Shown here: positions 1-7,548 of the stretch, piece by piece | Numbering within the stretch: the stretch's first letter is position 1 | How the letters are laid out: every line of letters begins with the position of its first letter | From: Rhodobacteraceae bacterium M385 | GTDB lineage: Bacteria; Pseudomonadota; Alphaproteobacteria; Rhodobacterales; Rhodobacteraceae | Direction: 5' to 3' | NCBI GenBank assembly: GCA_025141835.1 | Contig: CP081102.1 | Coordinates: 682,001-746,000 of the forward strand | Length of the DNA: 64,000 nt | Program-made: the position numbers and the translations under genes | The notes under the pieces: generated by a model | What the model saw: only the letters and a program-made list of their open reading frames with translations | Told to the model about the DNA's origin: nothing | Databases searched by the model: none

Positions 1-270
1 GCGGTGGTCGTAGATGTTCACACCCTCGGGCACGTCATCAGCCGAGATGTCAGGCAGGTCGAGGATTAGGGGGCAGGCGAGGTCCATGCCGCGCCGTTCC
101 GCTGTGGCACGACGGTTGTCCAGATAGCGGTGGAAGCTGCGTTGGCGTAGATCAAGATCGAGCCCTCCGACCACATGCCCCAGCCGCGCCAACGCTGTTG
201 CGATATGCATGGAGGTCGTCGATTTGCCGGATCCGCCCTTCTCGTTCCCGAGAACAATGATATGCGCCAT
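1..270 (-). CDS. MipZ/ParA-family division-plane ATPase, N-terminal part
   Basis: The gene runs off the left edge, so only its first 90 codons are visible, starting at ATG 270 behind an AGGACAG ribosome site. The N-terminus MAHIIVLGNEKGGSGKSTTS carries the deviant Walker A of the ParA/MinD/MipZ superfamily (KGGSGKST, residues 11-18, with the signature lysine K11), and LDLDLRQRSFHRYL follows (residues 38-50). This LDLD-RQ-SF-RYL pattern is what I know from alphaproteobacterial MipZ, which binds ParB at the poles and inhibits FtsZ assembly. A generic ParA/Soj protein is the alternative. The divergent neighbour at 439 is unrelated in function. Confidence 0.85.
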   Translation of the reverse strand, partial: MAHIIVLGNEKGGSGKSTTSMHIATALARLGHVVGGLDLDLRQRSFHRYLDNRRATAERRGMDLACPLILDLPDISADDVPEGVNIYDHR

Positions 271-438
271 GGCCTGTCCTGCCTTGTTTTTATGCGGTCT
301 TGCGGCCTCGTGGGTGTTGGGCCCTTTCGGGGTATATACGCCTGCCTTGAGGGATTTGTTAAGCGCAAAGCCGTAAATGATGGACGGATCATCTGCCCCG
401 TGCGACCCTTTTGCCGCAATGCAAGGAAGGGGCTGGCA

Positions 439-1710
439 ATGGAAACGGACCGATATGGAAACACGCTCGGCACCGAAAGCGCGGTTGCGGCGCGGGCCTA
501 TGACATCGGCGTGGACCACGTTCTGGCCGCCACATCCGGCGCGAGAGAGGCATTCGCCGATGCGATGGCAGCAGATGAAGGCTTCGCGCTAGCCTATGTG
601 GGCGCGGCCCGCGCGGCGATGTATGCGGGCGACATGGGGGCGATCAAGCCGCTGATGGAAAAGGCCGTGGCGCTGTCTGGTGGCCTTAGCGCGCGCGAGG
701 TTTCTCACATCGCGGTGTTCAACCTGCTGTTCTCCGCCAAGCCGGTGGAGGCCCGCGCCGCGGTGGAGGCCCATGTTCTTGATCACCCCCGCGATGCCAT
801 GGTCGCACAGATCTGCACCAACATCTTCGGCCTGATCGGCTTTTCCGGGCAACCGGGGCGCGAGGCGGCCCTACTGGCCTATACCGGGGCCCTGCTGCCG
901 CATTATGGCGACGATTGGTGGATGGGCTCGATGCACGCGTTGTCGCTCACGGAAGTGGGGCGGCCAGGCGCGGGGCTGGAGATGATGGAGGCGTCGCTGG
1001 CACGCTACGGCGCCAACGCCAATGGCTCTCACTTCAAAGCGCATGCCCTATATGAGCAGGGCCGCACGGCCGAGGGGCGTGCCTACCTGAACGCTTGGAT
1101 GGCCAATTATGCGCCGCAATCGGTGCTGCATGGGCACCTGTCTTGGCACCAGGCGCTCTGGGCTTTGCAAGATGGCGATTGGGACGCCATGTGGCGCCAC
1201 TACCGGGATGACATCGCGCCCGGTGCGGGCCATGCATTGCCGATCAATGTGCTCACCGACGGGGCGGCCCTGCTTTGGCGCGCAGAAATGGCGGGGGCGG
1301 CAGTTGCGCCGGAAGATTGGCACGCCCTCAGCGCCTATGCCACGCAACATTTCCCCAATCCCTCACAAAGCTTTGCAGATATCCACGCCGCCTTGGCCCA
1401 CGCCATGGCAGGTGACGGGGCCGCCTTGGCGAAAGTGGCCGAGGCCTCCCATGGATACGCCGCCGACATGGTGCCGCCCGTGGCCCGCGCTTGGGGAGCC
1501 GTCGCGCGCGGCGACTATGCCCTCGCTCTTGTAGAACTCACACCCGTCATGGCTGACCACGCCCGCCTTGGTGGCTCCAAAGCACAACGCGATTTGCTGG
1601 AACTCACCTGGCTGCTCTGCCTGATGCGTACCGGGGCCCACGACGAAGCCCGCCGGGCAATCTCGACCCGCCGTCCGCTTTTCTCCCAAACCGCGCCTGT
1701 CGCTCCATAA
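439..1710 (+). CDS. TPR-like protein (TTC38 family)
   Basis: This 423-residue protein has no signal peptide. The reading frame is open back to 175, but that stretch overlaps the divergent MipZ gene. ATG 439 sits about 8 bp after AAGGAAGGGG and gives the expected N-terminus METDRYGNTLGTES. Alternating alanine-rich helices (for example around residues 50-120 and 330-400) look like degenerate tetratricopeptide repeats, and the length and the GDWDAMWRHY-type segments match the TTC38/StaR-like TPR family. Function is unknown; such proteins usually mediate protein-protein contacts in the cytoplasm. Confidence 0.75.
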   Translation: METDRYGNTLGTESAVAARAYDIGVDHVLAATSGAREAFADAMAADEGFALAYVGAARAAMYAGDMGAIKPLMEKAVALSGGLSAREVSHIAVFNLLFSAKPVEARAAVEAHVLDHPRDAMVAQICTNIFGLIGFSGQPGREAALLAYTGALLPHYGDDWWMGSMHALSLTEVGRPGAGLEMMEASLARYGANANGSHFKAHALYEQGRTAEGRAYLNAWMANYAPQSVLHGHLSWHQALWALQDGDWDAMWRHYRDDIAPGAGHALPINVLTDGAALLWRAEMAGAAVAPEDWHALSAYATQHFPNPSQSFADIHAALAHAMAGDGAALAKVAEASHGYAADMVPPVARAWGAVARGDYALALVELTPVMADHARLGGSKAQRDLLELTWLLCLMRTGAHDEARRAISTRRPLFSQTAPVAP

Positions 1711-1758
1711 CCCCTCTGCCTCATGCCGCCACGCCCCCAGCTCTCGCGGGCGCCCTCC

Positions 1759-1789
1759 CTTCATCTTGGCCAATACAACTCAATCCCTC
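1759..1789 (-). repeat. Intergenic repeat tail, subtype GAGTTGTATTGGCCAAG
   Basis: Read on the minus strand this is GGGATTGAGTTGTATTGG followed by CCAAGATGAAGGG. About 31 bases are identical to the copy near 35420-35452. It lies about 100 bp downstream of the rpmE stop, in the sense direction, just past the rpmE terminator. The CCAAGATGAAG core is shared with the longer elements at 5935-6012, 14077-14145 and 21264-21347. Confidence 0.8.
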
Positions 1790-1842
1790 ACTCTCCCCAA
1801 CCGCTGCCCTCTCCTTCAATAAACCCACCCCAAAATGCAAAA

Positions 1843-1866
1843 CGCCGCCCCCGAAGGAGCGGCGCC
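1843..1866 (-). terminator. Rho-independent terminator of rplS-rpmE
   Basis: On the minus strand CGCCGCTCC-TTCG-GGGGCGGCG forms a 9-bp stem with a stable TTCG loop, followed by TTTTGCATTTTG. It begins about 25 bp after the rpmE stop codon. Confidence 0.85.
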
Positions 1867-1889
1867 TGACGTGCAACAAAAGTCGGTGC

Positions 1890-2111
1890 TTAGAAGCCCA
1901 GACCTTCGTACTTTTTCTTGAACTTGGACACACGGCCGCCGGTGTCCAGCAAGCGGGCGCCGCCACCGGTCCAGGCAGGGTGAACCGTAGGGTCAATGTC
2001 GAGCGCGAGCGTGTCGCCCGCGGCACCCCAGTTGGAGCGCATCTCAACGATATCGCCGTTGGTCATTTTCACGTTGATCACGTGGTACTCGGGATGCAGG
2101 TCCTTTTTCAT
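1890..2111 (-). CDS. rpmE: 50S ribosomal protein L31, cysteine-free form
   Basis: This 73-residue protein begins MKKDLHPEYHVINVKMTNGD and ends with the family signature TGGRVSKFKKKYEGL. It is a large-subunit ribosomal protein forming an intersubunit bridge. It has no cysteines, so it is the zinc-independent (C-minus) type rather than the CxxC form of E. coli RpmE. TAAGGAG precedes the ATG, and the gene lies 12 bp downstream of rplS, presumably cotranscribed. A strong terminator follows. Confidence 0.97.
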   Translation of the reverse strand: MKKDLHPEYHVINVKMTNGDIVEMRSNWGAAGDTLALDIDPTVHPAWTGGGARLLDTGGRVSKFKKKYEGLGF

Positions 2112-2123
2112 CTCGTGATCTCC

Positions 2124-2504
2124 TTATGCTTTGGCTTTGAGCGGCTTGTAACGGGTATCCTCGGCGATACGCGCGGACTTACCGCGACGCGAGCGGAGGT
2201 AGTACAGCTTGGAACGACGGACGCGGCCACGGCGTACGACGGTGATGCTGTCGATGTTGGTCGAATGCAGGGGGAACACACGCTCCACGCCCTCACCGAA
2301 GGAGATTTTGCGCACGGTGAACGAGCCGGCAATGCCGTGGCCGTTCTTGCGCGCGATGCAAACGCCCTCATAGTTCTGCACACGGGTACGTGTGCCTTCT
2401 GTCACCCGGAAGCCGACGCGAATGGTGTCGCCCGCTTTAAAATCCGGAATGTCCTTGGCAAGTTCTGCAACTTGCTCGGCTTCCAATTGTGCGATCAGGT
2501 TCAT
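2124..2504 (-). CDS. rplS: 50S ribosomal protein L19
   Basis: The 126-residue product starts MNLIAQLEAEQVAELAKDIP and contains the L19 segments GDTIRVGFRVTEGTRTRVQN and RVFPLHSTNIDSI. It is near the usual length (about 115-125) with a short basic C-terminal extension rich in alanine and lysine. L19 sits at the 30S-50S interface. It is followed closely by rpmE and preceded, after a 318-bp gap and a small broken gene, by trmD, preserving the classical rpsP-rimM-trmD-rplS association. Confidence 0.98.
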   Translation of the reverse strand: MNLIAQLEAEQVAELAKDIPDFKAGDTIRVGFRVTEGTRTRVQNYEGVCIARKNGHGIAGSFTVRKISFGEGVERVFPLHSTNIDSITVVRRGRVRRSKLYYLRSRRGKSARIAEDTRYKPLKAKA

Positions 2505-2822
2505 CTGAAACGCTCCTTTTCCTATCGCGGTTTTCCCGCGGATCTATGCCGTCCCAGAGCTCTGGTCTTCGACCGGGTCCAGTTGCCTTGCGACAAGTGC
2601 CCGCCAGAGATACGCACATGCGTTCATTTTTCTCGGTTCTGCCGCCCGTTGATGGCCTCGGAAGTTCGACCTTGGGCATAGCACAACAATCCGGTTGGCC
2701 GATTCCAGCCCCGGATGGGAGGCGTATATGAGGGCAGGGCCAAGGGATCAAGGGGATTCGGGAGGCGGATACGAGGTTTGGCGAAGGGCTTAGGGCCGTA
2801 GCTGCTCTGCGCCCCAATACGC
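2505..2822. other. Untranslated region upstream of rplS
   Basis: About 318 bp lie between the rplS start and the end of the small frameshifted gene. ORFs crossing it are proline/arginine-rich shadows without ribosome sites. AGGAGCG just before the rplS ATG is its ribosome site. It should hold an rplS promoter or leader, but I cannot single out a convincing -35/-10 pair. No L19-binding leader fold is evident by eye. Confidence 0.5.
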
Positions 2823-3020
2823 TATAAGTTGAGGTATCCCGCGACGATGGCAATTAACGCGCTCAGATGGACAACCATGATGGCGCGGTCTTTCCACATA
2901 ACCCCGACAAGGAACCAAAGGACAAATCCCCACGATAAAGGCGAACAGGTTCCACGGAATGATGTTCAGGCCGGTAAGGCCGTAGCCGAACAGTTGGATG
3001 ACGGTCGCAACCATTTTCAC
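2823..3020 (-). pseudogene. Small two-helix membrane protein, interrupted by a frameshift
   Basis: In one minus frame the sequence reads VKMVATVIQLFGYGLTGL and then NIIPWNLFAFIVG. The continuation in the neighbouring frame is FVLWFLVGVMWKDRAIMVV, ending with IAIVAGYLNL and a stop at 2823. The two halves join if one base is removed from the CCCC run at 2928-2931. The joined product would be about 65 residues with two hydrophobic segments. The family resembles short membrane proteins (DUF6552-like, to my recollection) common in Rhodobacterales. A real pseudogene, a sequencing indel or a +1 frameshift are all possible. The start is uncertain (GTG 3020 or further upstream). Confidence 0.6.
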
Positions 3021-3078
3021 GATAACAACGCGTTTTATTGGCGTATCTCTTTTGCGGACCGATCTTACTGGAGTGCCG

Positions 3079-3897
3079 CTAGAGCTTCGGCTTTCTGGGG
3101 GCGGCCTCATACACCGCCCACAAATCCGGCCGCCGCTCTTGCGTCAGTGCCTCGGCCTGTTCCTTCCGCCATTCAGCCACCTTGCCGTGATCGCCTGACA
3201 GCAGCACGGGCGGCACCTGATGCCCGCGCCAATCGGCGGGTTTGGTGTATTGCGGATGCTCTAGCAACCCGTCCGAGAAGCTTTCTTCCTGAGTGGATTC
3301 GGCGTTGCCTAGAACGCCGGGGATAAGCCGCGTGGTGGCGTCCAGTACCAGTTGCGCGGGGATTTCACCGCCGGTCAGGACCGCGTCGCCGACGCAGATT
3401 TCTTCCATTGCGTAGGCGTCGATCACCCGTTGGTCCAAACCCTCGAACCGGCCGCACACGATGGTCATGCCTTTGGCCTTCGAGAACCGCTCAGCGTCGG
3501 CTTGGGTGAAGGGTTTGCCGCGCGGGGTCATGTAGACGACAGGCCATTCGGCCCGATCCGCAGGGGTGCCGCGTGCTGCGATATCCAGCGCACGGCCCAT
3601 CACGTCGGGTTTCAACACCAGCCCCGCCCCGCCGCCCGCAGGGGTGTCGTCCACTTGCCGGTGCTTGCCGATGCCAAAGGTGCGCAGATCAATGGCCTCC
3701 AGCGCCCAAAGCCCTTTTTGCAGGGCTTTGCCTGTGAGGGAGGCATCGAGCACGCCGGGGAATGTTTCGGGGAACAGGGTGATGACCTTGGCGCACCAGG
3801 CTTTTGCAAGACGGGGGCGTTCGGTCATTAACTCACGGGGTTTCAGGCTGGCGGATTGCGTCAGGCGGCCGTGTGATTTGGTAGGGGGCTGTGTCAT
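3079..3897 (-). CDS. trmD: tRNA (guanine-N1)-methyltransferase TrmD
   Basis: The 272-residue enzyme methylates G37 of tRNAs reading CNN codons, using S-adenosylmethionine, and so prevents +1 frameshifting. SPOUT trefoil-knot motifs are visible: CGRFEGLDQRVIDAY, GDAVLTGGEIPAQLVLDA, GVLGNAESTQEESF and LLSGDHGKVAEWR. I kept the 3897 start because the N-terminal extension KSHGR...LKPRELM resembles other Rhodobacterales TrmD proteins as I recall them; an internal ATG at 3828 would also give a functional enzyme. It is separated from rimM by an ABC exporter on the opposite strand, an unusual split of the rimM-trmD pair. Confidence 0.96.
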   Translation of the reverse strand: MTQPPTKSHGRLTQSASLKPRELMTERPRLAKAWCAKVITLFPETFPGVLDASLTGKALQKGLWALEAIDLRTFGIGKHRQVDDTPAGGGAGLVLKPDVMGRALDIAARGTPADRAEWPVVYMTPRGKPFTQADAERFSKAKGMTIVCGRFEGLDQRVIDAYAMEEICVGDAVLTGGEIPAQLVLDATTRLIPGVLGNAESTQEESFSDGLLEHPQYTKPADWRGHQVPPVLLSGDHGKVAEWRKEQAEALTQERRPDLWAVYEAAPRKPKL

Positions 3898-3932
3898 CCC
3901 GCCCGTCTACGCGGGCGGGGGCGGGCGATCAA

Positions 3933-4022
3933 TTACTTCTCGTCCTTGTCTTGGCGGGCACGCATCACAACCAGCGTGATGACGGAAACAACGGCGCCAA
4001 GGGCGGCATAAACGAAGAACAT
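3933..4022 (-). CDS. 29-residue single-helix membrane peptide
   Basis: ATG 4022 is preceded by AAGGAA at a good distance and encodes MFFVYAALGAVVSVITLVV followed by the charged tail MRARQDKDEK. It is therefore one transmembrane helix with a hydrophilic, probably cytoplasmic, end. It ends 35 bp before trmD and could be cotranscribed with it. The architecture is like small CcoQ- or CcmD-type helpers, but no partner is visible here, so I assign no function. Confidence 0.5.
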   Translation of the reverse strand: MFFVYAALGAVVSVITLVVMRARQDKDEK

Positions 4023-4201
4023 AGGGAAATTCCTTTGAAGGGGTAAGTGCTGCACCCTGTCTAACGCCTGCCGCGTGGCTCTGACATGGCGGGAATCCCG
4101 CATCCGGTTCCCTGCGCCAGCGCGCAGAAGCACCGCAGACATGCACCTTGTCGCTCGGGGGGCGGAGCGGTACATTGCGCCCCTGCGAAGGAGCCTCCCC
4201 C

Positions 4202-5137
4202 ATGAGTAAACCTATTCTGGTCGTCGATCAGCTGTCTAAGATATACGCCGGCGGTTTCACCGCGCTGGATGCCGTGTCGCTCGAGATTGCGGAGGGTGAG
4301 ATTTTGGCTCTGCTCGGCCCCAACGGCGCGGGTAAAACGACGCTGATTTCGGCCATCTGCGGGATTGTTCAGCCTACCAGTGGGAAGGTCTCGGTCGGGG
4401 GGCATGATACGCAAACCGATTACCGCGCCGCGCGCAGCCTGATCGGGCTGGTGCCCCAGGAAATCAACCTTGAGCCGTTCGAAAAGGTGATTAACACGGT
4501 CCGTTTTTCGCGCGGGTTGTTCGGGAAGCCGCGCGATGATGCCTATCTGGAGAAGATCCTGCGGCAGCTGTCGTTGTGGGATAAAAAGGACGACGCGATC
4601 CGCACCCTATCGGGCGGGATGAAGCGGCGGGTGTTGATTGCCAAGGCGCTGTCGCACGAGCCTCGGTTGTTGTTTCTGGATGAGCCGACAGCGGGCGTGG
4701 ACGTCGAGCTGCGCCGCGATATGTGGGAAATCGTGCGCAGCTTGCAGGAAAGTGGCGTGACGATCATTTTGACCACCCACTACATCGAAGAGGCCGAGGC
4801 GATGGCCGACCGGGTGGGGGTGATCAACAACGGCAAAATCCTACTGGTCGAAGAGAAGGCTGATCTGATGGCCCGCATGGGGCAGAAGGAGCTGCGCATT
4901 GATCTGGCCGAGCCGATTGAGGCTATTCCCGCCGCACTGGCGGACCGCGATCTGGAGTTGGAGCAAGGCGGTGGCCGGTTGGTCTACCGCTACGACACCC
5001 GCGCCGAGCGCACCGGCATCGTGCGCCTGTTGGCGGCCTTGCAGGACGAAGGGCTGGTGGTGGCTGACGTGGAAACCAAGCAGAGCTCATTGGAAGAGAT
5101 CTTCGTGGGTCTCGTGAAAGAAGGGGAAGAGGCATGA
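4202..5137 (+). CDS. ABC-2 type exporter, ATP-binding subunit
   Basis: This 311-residue ATPase starts at ATG 4202 behind GAAGGAG. Walker A is GPNGAGKT (39-46), the signature LSGGM (136-140), and Walker B LLFLDEPT (156-163). The C-terminal about 90 residues form the extra domain of DrrA/CcmA/YadG-like exporters rather than importers. It powers the membrane subunit encoded next, with which it overlaps by 4 bp (ATGA), so the two are translationally coupled. The substrate is unknown: multidrug, polysaccharide or lipid export are family possibilities. No substrate-binding protein accompanies it, consistent with export. Confidence 0.93.
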   Translation: MSKPILVVDQLSKIYAGGFTALDAVSLEIAEGEILALLGPNGAGKTTLISAICGIVQPTSGKVSVGGHDTQTDYRAARSLIGLVPQEINLEPFEKVINTVRFSRGLFGKPRDDAYLEKILRQLSLWDKKDDAIRTLSGGMKRRVLIAKALSHEPRLLFLDEPTAGVDVELRRDMWEIVRSLQESGVTIILTTHYIEEAEAMADRVGVINNGKILLVEEKADLMARMGQKELRIDLAEPIEAIPAALADRDLELEQGGGRLVYRYDTRAERTGIVRLLAALQDEGLVVADVETKQSSLEEIFVGLVKEGEEA

Positions 5138-5895
5138 ACCTTCAGGCCGTAAAATCCATCTATGTCTTCGAGATGGCCCGCACGTTCCGCACCTTGGCCC
5201 AGTCCATCGTGTCGCCGGTTCTGTCCACGTCGCTGTATTTCATCGTGTTTGGCACGGCGATCGGATCGCGGATCGAGCAAGTGGAAGGCGTCAGCTACGG
5301 CGCGTTCATCGTGCCGGGCTTGATCATGCTGACGGTGCTGACCCAGTCTATTTCCAACGCCAGTTTCGGGATATACTTTCCGAAGTTCATTGGCACGATC
5401 TACGAATTGCTCTCGGCGCCGGCCTCGTTTCTGGAGATCACGGCAGGATACGTTTTGGCCGCCGCGACCAAGAGCTTCATGATCGGGTTAATTATTCTGG
5501 CCACGGCGTTCTTCTTTGTGGACCTGCAAATTCTGCACCCGGCGTGGATGCTGACCTTCCTGGTTCTGACCTGCCTGTCGTTCAGCCTGTTCGGCTTTAT
5601 CATCGGGATTTGGGCGCAGAACTTTGAGCAGTTGCAGTTGATCCCGCTTCTGGCGGTGACGCCCTTGGTGTTCTTGGGGGGCGCGTTCTATTCGATCTCG
5701 ATGCTGCCTGAGAGCTGGCAAACCGTGACGCTGTTTAACCCGGTGGTCTATTTGATCTCGGGGTTCCGGTGGAGCTTTTTTGGCGTGGCAGACGTGGCGC
5801 TGGCGTGGTCTTTGGTGGCGATCTTGGGCTTTACAGGCACCTGCATTGCCGTGATCGGATGGATCTTCAAATCCGGCTGGCGCATCCGCGCCTGA
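5134..5895 (+). CDS. ABC-2 type exporter, membrane subunit
   Basis: This 253-residue inner-membrane protein has about six hydrophobic segments (residues about 20-45, 60-80, 105-130, 140-165, 172-190, 225-248). It carries the ABC-2 permease motifs PGLIMLTVLTQSISNASF and GGAFYSISMLPESW, typical of the YadH/NodJ/DrrB group. It pairs with the ATPase immediately upstream, which it overlaps by 4 bp. The gene ends 130 bp before the convergent rimM gene. A composite repeat with two strong hairpins lies in the gap and may terminate it. Confidence 0.92.
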   Translation: MNLQAVKSIYVFEMARTFRTLAQSIVSPVLSTSLYFIVFGTAIGSRIEQVEGVSYGAFIVPGLIMLTVLTQSISNASFGIYFPKFIGTIYELLSAPASFLEITAGYVLAAATKSFMIGLIILATAFFFVDLQILHPAWMLTFLVLTCLSFSLFGFIIGIWAQNFEQLQLIPLLAVTPLVFLGGAFYSISMLPESWQTVTLFNPVVYLISGFRWSFFGVADVALAWSLVAILGFTGTCIAVIGWIFKSGWRIRA

Positions 5896-5934
5896 GGCGC
5901 GGGTGAGGCGTGGCGTTTGGGGCCAGTGTCGCTG

Positions 5935-6012
5935 AGGGGGCTAGCCCCCTGTGCGTCTTTTTCCAGGGAAAAAGATCGCAGACCCCCAGAGGTGTATTTG
6001 CCAAGATGAAGG
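5935..6012 (+). repeat. Composite intergenic repeat, copy between exporter and rimM
   Basis: Three parts in order: a perfect palindrome AGGGGGCTAGCCCCCT (5935-5950); a 9-bp hairpin TCTTTTTCC/GGAAAAAGA (5956-5975); and the tail AGAGGTGTATTTGCC followed by AAGATGAAGG (5988-6012). The same three-part layout occurs at 14077-14145 and, inverted, at 21264-21347. It lies in sense orientation downstream of the exporter gene. Confidence 0.85.
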
Positions 6013-6024
6013 AGCCGGGCGCGT

Positions 6025-6600
6025 CTAGTCGAAGTCCTGTCCCAAGGGCGCGGAGGGCGTGTTTGGAGCGGGGGCGTTGTCGAGCAGGCCATCGGGCATG
6101 TCGATGATGACACGGCCAGAGGCGAGGTCCACGGTGGGAACGGCGGCGAGGGTGAAGGGGATCAGAAGCCCGTTGCCAAGGCCCGTTCCGGTGATTTCCA
6201 GGATATCGCCCGCGCCGTGATTGGCGACGGAGGCCACTTTGCCGATGGGTTCACCGCCGGTGTCGAGGGCAGTGAGGCCGACAAGATCGGCGTGGTAGAA
6301 CTCGTCATCGGGCAGGGAAGGCAAGGCCGAGCGGGGCGCATAGAGGCGGGTGCCGCGCAGCGCGTCGGCGTCTTCCTTGGTGGCAACGCCCGAGAGCATC
6401 GCGGCGTAGCCGGATTTGACCGGGCGCGTCAGGTTGATGGTGTAGGAGGTGGCGCCGTCCTCGGTTGTGAGGGGGCCGTAGGCGCCGATATCGGACGGCT
6501 CGGCACAGAAGCTTTTCAGGCGCACTTCGCCGCGCACCCCGAAAGAGCCGGAAATCGCGCCAACGCAGACGTGGTCGGGTTTGGAGGGCGATGGGGGCAT
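6025..6600 (-). CDS. rimM: Ribosome maturation factor RimM
   Basis: The 191-residue protein has an N-terminal RimM barrel (VCVGAISGSFGVRGEVRLKS, residues about 10-29) and a PRC-like C-terminal half (DEFYHADLVGLTALDTGGEP ... GAGDILEITG ... LIPFTLAAVPTVDL). It assists 30S head assembly by binding S19. ATG 6600 gives the usual N-terminus; the frame is open 75 bp further but adds a low-complexity proline stretch. The C-terminus has a short proline/alanine tail. The rpsP gene lies about 160 bp upstream, as in most bacteria. Confidence 0.95.
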   Translation of the reverse strand: MPPSPSKPDHVCVGAISGSFGVRGEVRLKSFCAEPSDIGAYGPLTTEDGATSYTINLTRPVKSGYAAMLSGVATKEDADALRGTRLYAPRSALPSLPDDEFYHADLVGLTALDTGGEPIGKVASVANHGAGDILEITGTGLGNGLLIPFTLAAVPTVDLASGRVIIDMPDGLLDNAPAPNTPSAPLGQDFD

Positions 6601-6761
6601 GGGGGCCTCGGGCGGTTGGAGCGCGAAAGGGGGCGGTGCGGGTGTTGGACCGGGGACCGCCGGGATGGGGAACATGGGGCAAGATCAAATGTCCTGCCCC
6701 ATGCCGAAGGTCTGAGCCGCCGCGTCGCGCGAGTGGCGCGCGCGGGGGCCGCGTTAAGGAA

Positions 6762-7166
6762 TTACTCCTCTGCGGCGGCTTCTTCTGCTGCGGGCTCTTC
6801 CGCGGGGGCGGCTGCTGCTTCTGCGGCGGCGGCTGCTTTGGCGGCTTTTTCTTCGGCACGCTCAACGGCTTTTTTGCCGGGCTGTGCTTTTTTCATGTTG
6901 GCGCGCTCTTTCTTTTCGACGACGCCAGCGGCTTCAAGGAAGCGGCTGATGCGGTCGGTGGGCTGAGCGCCCTTGTCGAGCCAGTGCTGAACACGTTCCA
7001 TGTCCATTTTTACGCGATCTTCGCTGTCTTTGGGCAGCAGTGGGTTGTAGGTGCCGAGCTTCTCGATGAAGCGGCCATCGCGGGGCATACGGCTGTCGGA
7101 TGCAACGATGCGATAGAAGGGGCGCTTTTTGGAACCGCCGCGGGCGAGACGAATTTTCATAGCCAT
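6762..7166 (-). CDS. rpsP: 30S ribosomal protein S16
   Basis: The product begins MAMKIRLARGGSKKRPFYRI and contains RDGRFIEKLGTYNPLLPKD, both diagnostic for S16. At 134 residues it is longer than the about 80-residue core: residues after about 95 form an alanine/glutamate/lysine-rich tail ending AAEEAAAEE, a common alphaproteobacterial elaboration. AGGAG precedes ATG 7166; a second in-frame ATG follows two codons later. It heads the rpsP-rimM unit and is just downstream of the chorismate mutase gene. Confidence 0.97.
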   Translation of the reverse strand: MAMKIRLARGGSKKRPFYRIVASDSRMPRDGRFIEKLGTYNPLLPKDSEDRVKMDMERVQHWLDKGAQPTDRISRFLEAAGVVEKKERANMKKAQPGKKAVERAEEKAAKAAAAAEAAAAPAEEPAAEEAAAEE

Positions 7167-7208
7167 GGTAGGTATCTCCTGAGTGTATTTTAGATGAAAC
7201 CGATGGTT

Positions 7209-7505
7209 TCAGGATTGATGTTGTTCGTGGTGACGGATGACTTCGTCGATGACGAAGCGCATGAGTTTCTTGGCAAAAGCGGGGTCCAGATCGGCCCGCT
7301 GTGACAAGTCTTCTAACCGGGCGATCTGCGTGGCTTCACGCGTAGGATCACTTGGGGGAAGGTCGTGTTCGGCTTTCAACGCGCCGACGGCTTGGGTGTG
7401 CTTGAAACGCTCACCCAGGGTGTAGATCAAAATCGCATCAAGGCGGTCGATGCTTTCGCGGTGGCCCTTCAGGACCTCGGCGGCTTTGGTGACTGCGTCG
7501 CTCAT
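7209..7505 (-). CDS. Chorismate mutase, AroQ type
   Basis: This 98-residue helical protein, starting at ATG 7505 behind GGAG, converts chorismate to prephenate for phenylalanine and tyrosine synthesis. Motifs: HRESIDRLDAILIYTLGERF (N-terminal helix with the catalytic Arg-x4-Asp pattern), QAVGALKAEHDLPPSDPTRE, and the C-terminal FVIDEVIRHHEQ helix. It is a free-standing mutase (no dehydratase or dehydrogenase domain). The frame is open upstream to 7670, but that region overlaps the preceding acetyltransferase gene. The position between rpsP and ffh matches other Rhodobacterales. Confidence 0.93.
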   Translation of the reverse strand: MSDAVTKAAEVLKGHRESIDRLDAILIYTLGERFKHTQAVGALKAEHDLPPSDPTREATQIARLEDLSQRADLDPAFAKKLMRFVIDEVIRHHEQHQS

Positions 7506-7548
7506 GGGGCGGTCTCCTGATGTGGGAATGGGCGGCTGGATTGGATGC

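Noticed and set aside
2437..2853. Proline/arginine-rich ORF across the rplS upstream gap
   Set aside because: Overlaps the rplS 5' end, low-complexity basic composition typical of GC-rich shadow frames, no ribosome site.
6217..6966. Plus-strand ORF over rimM and the rpsP upstream region
   Set aside because: Antisense to rimM and S16 genes with glycine/alanine-rich shadow composition and no start signal.
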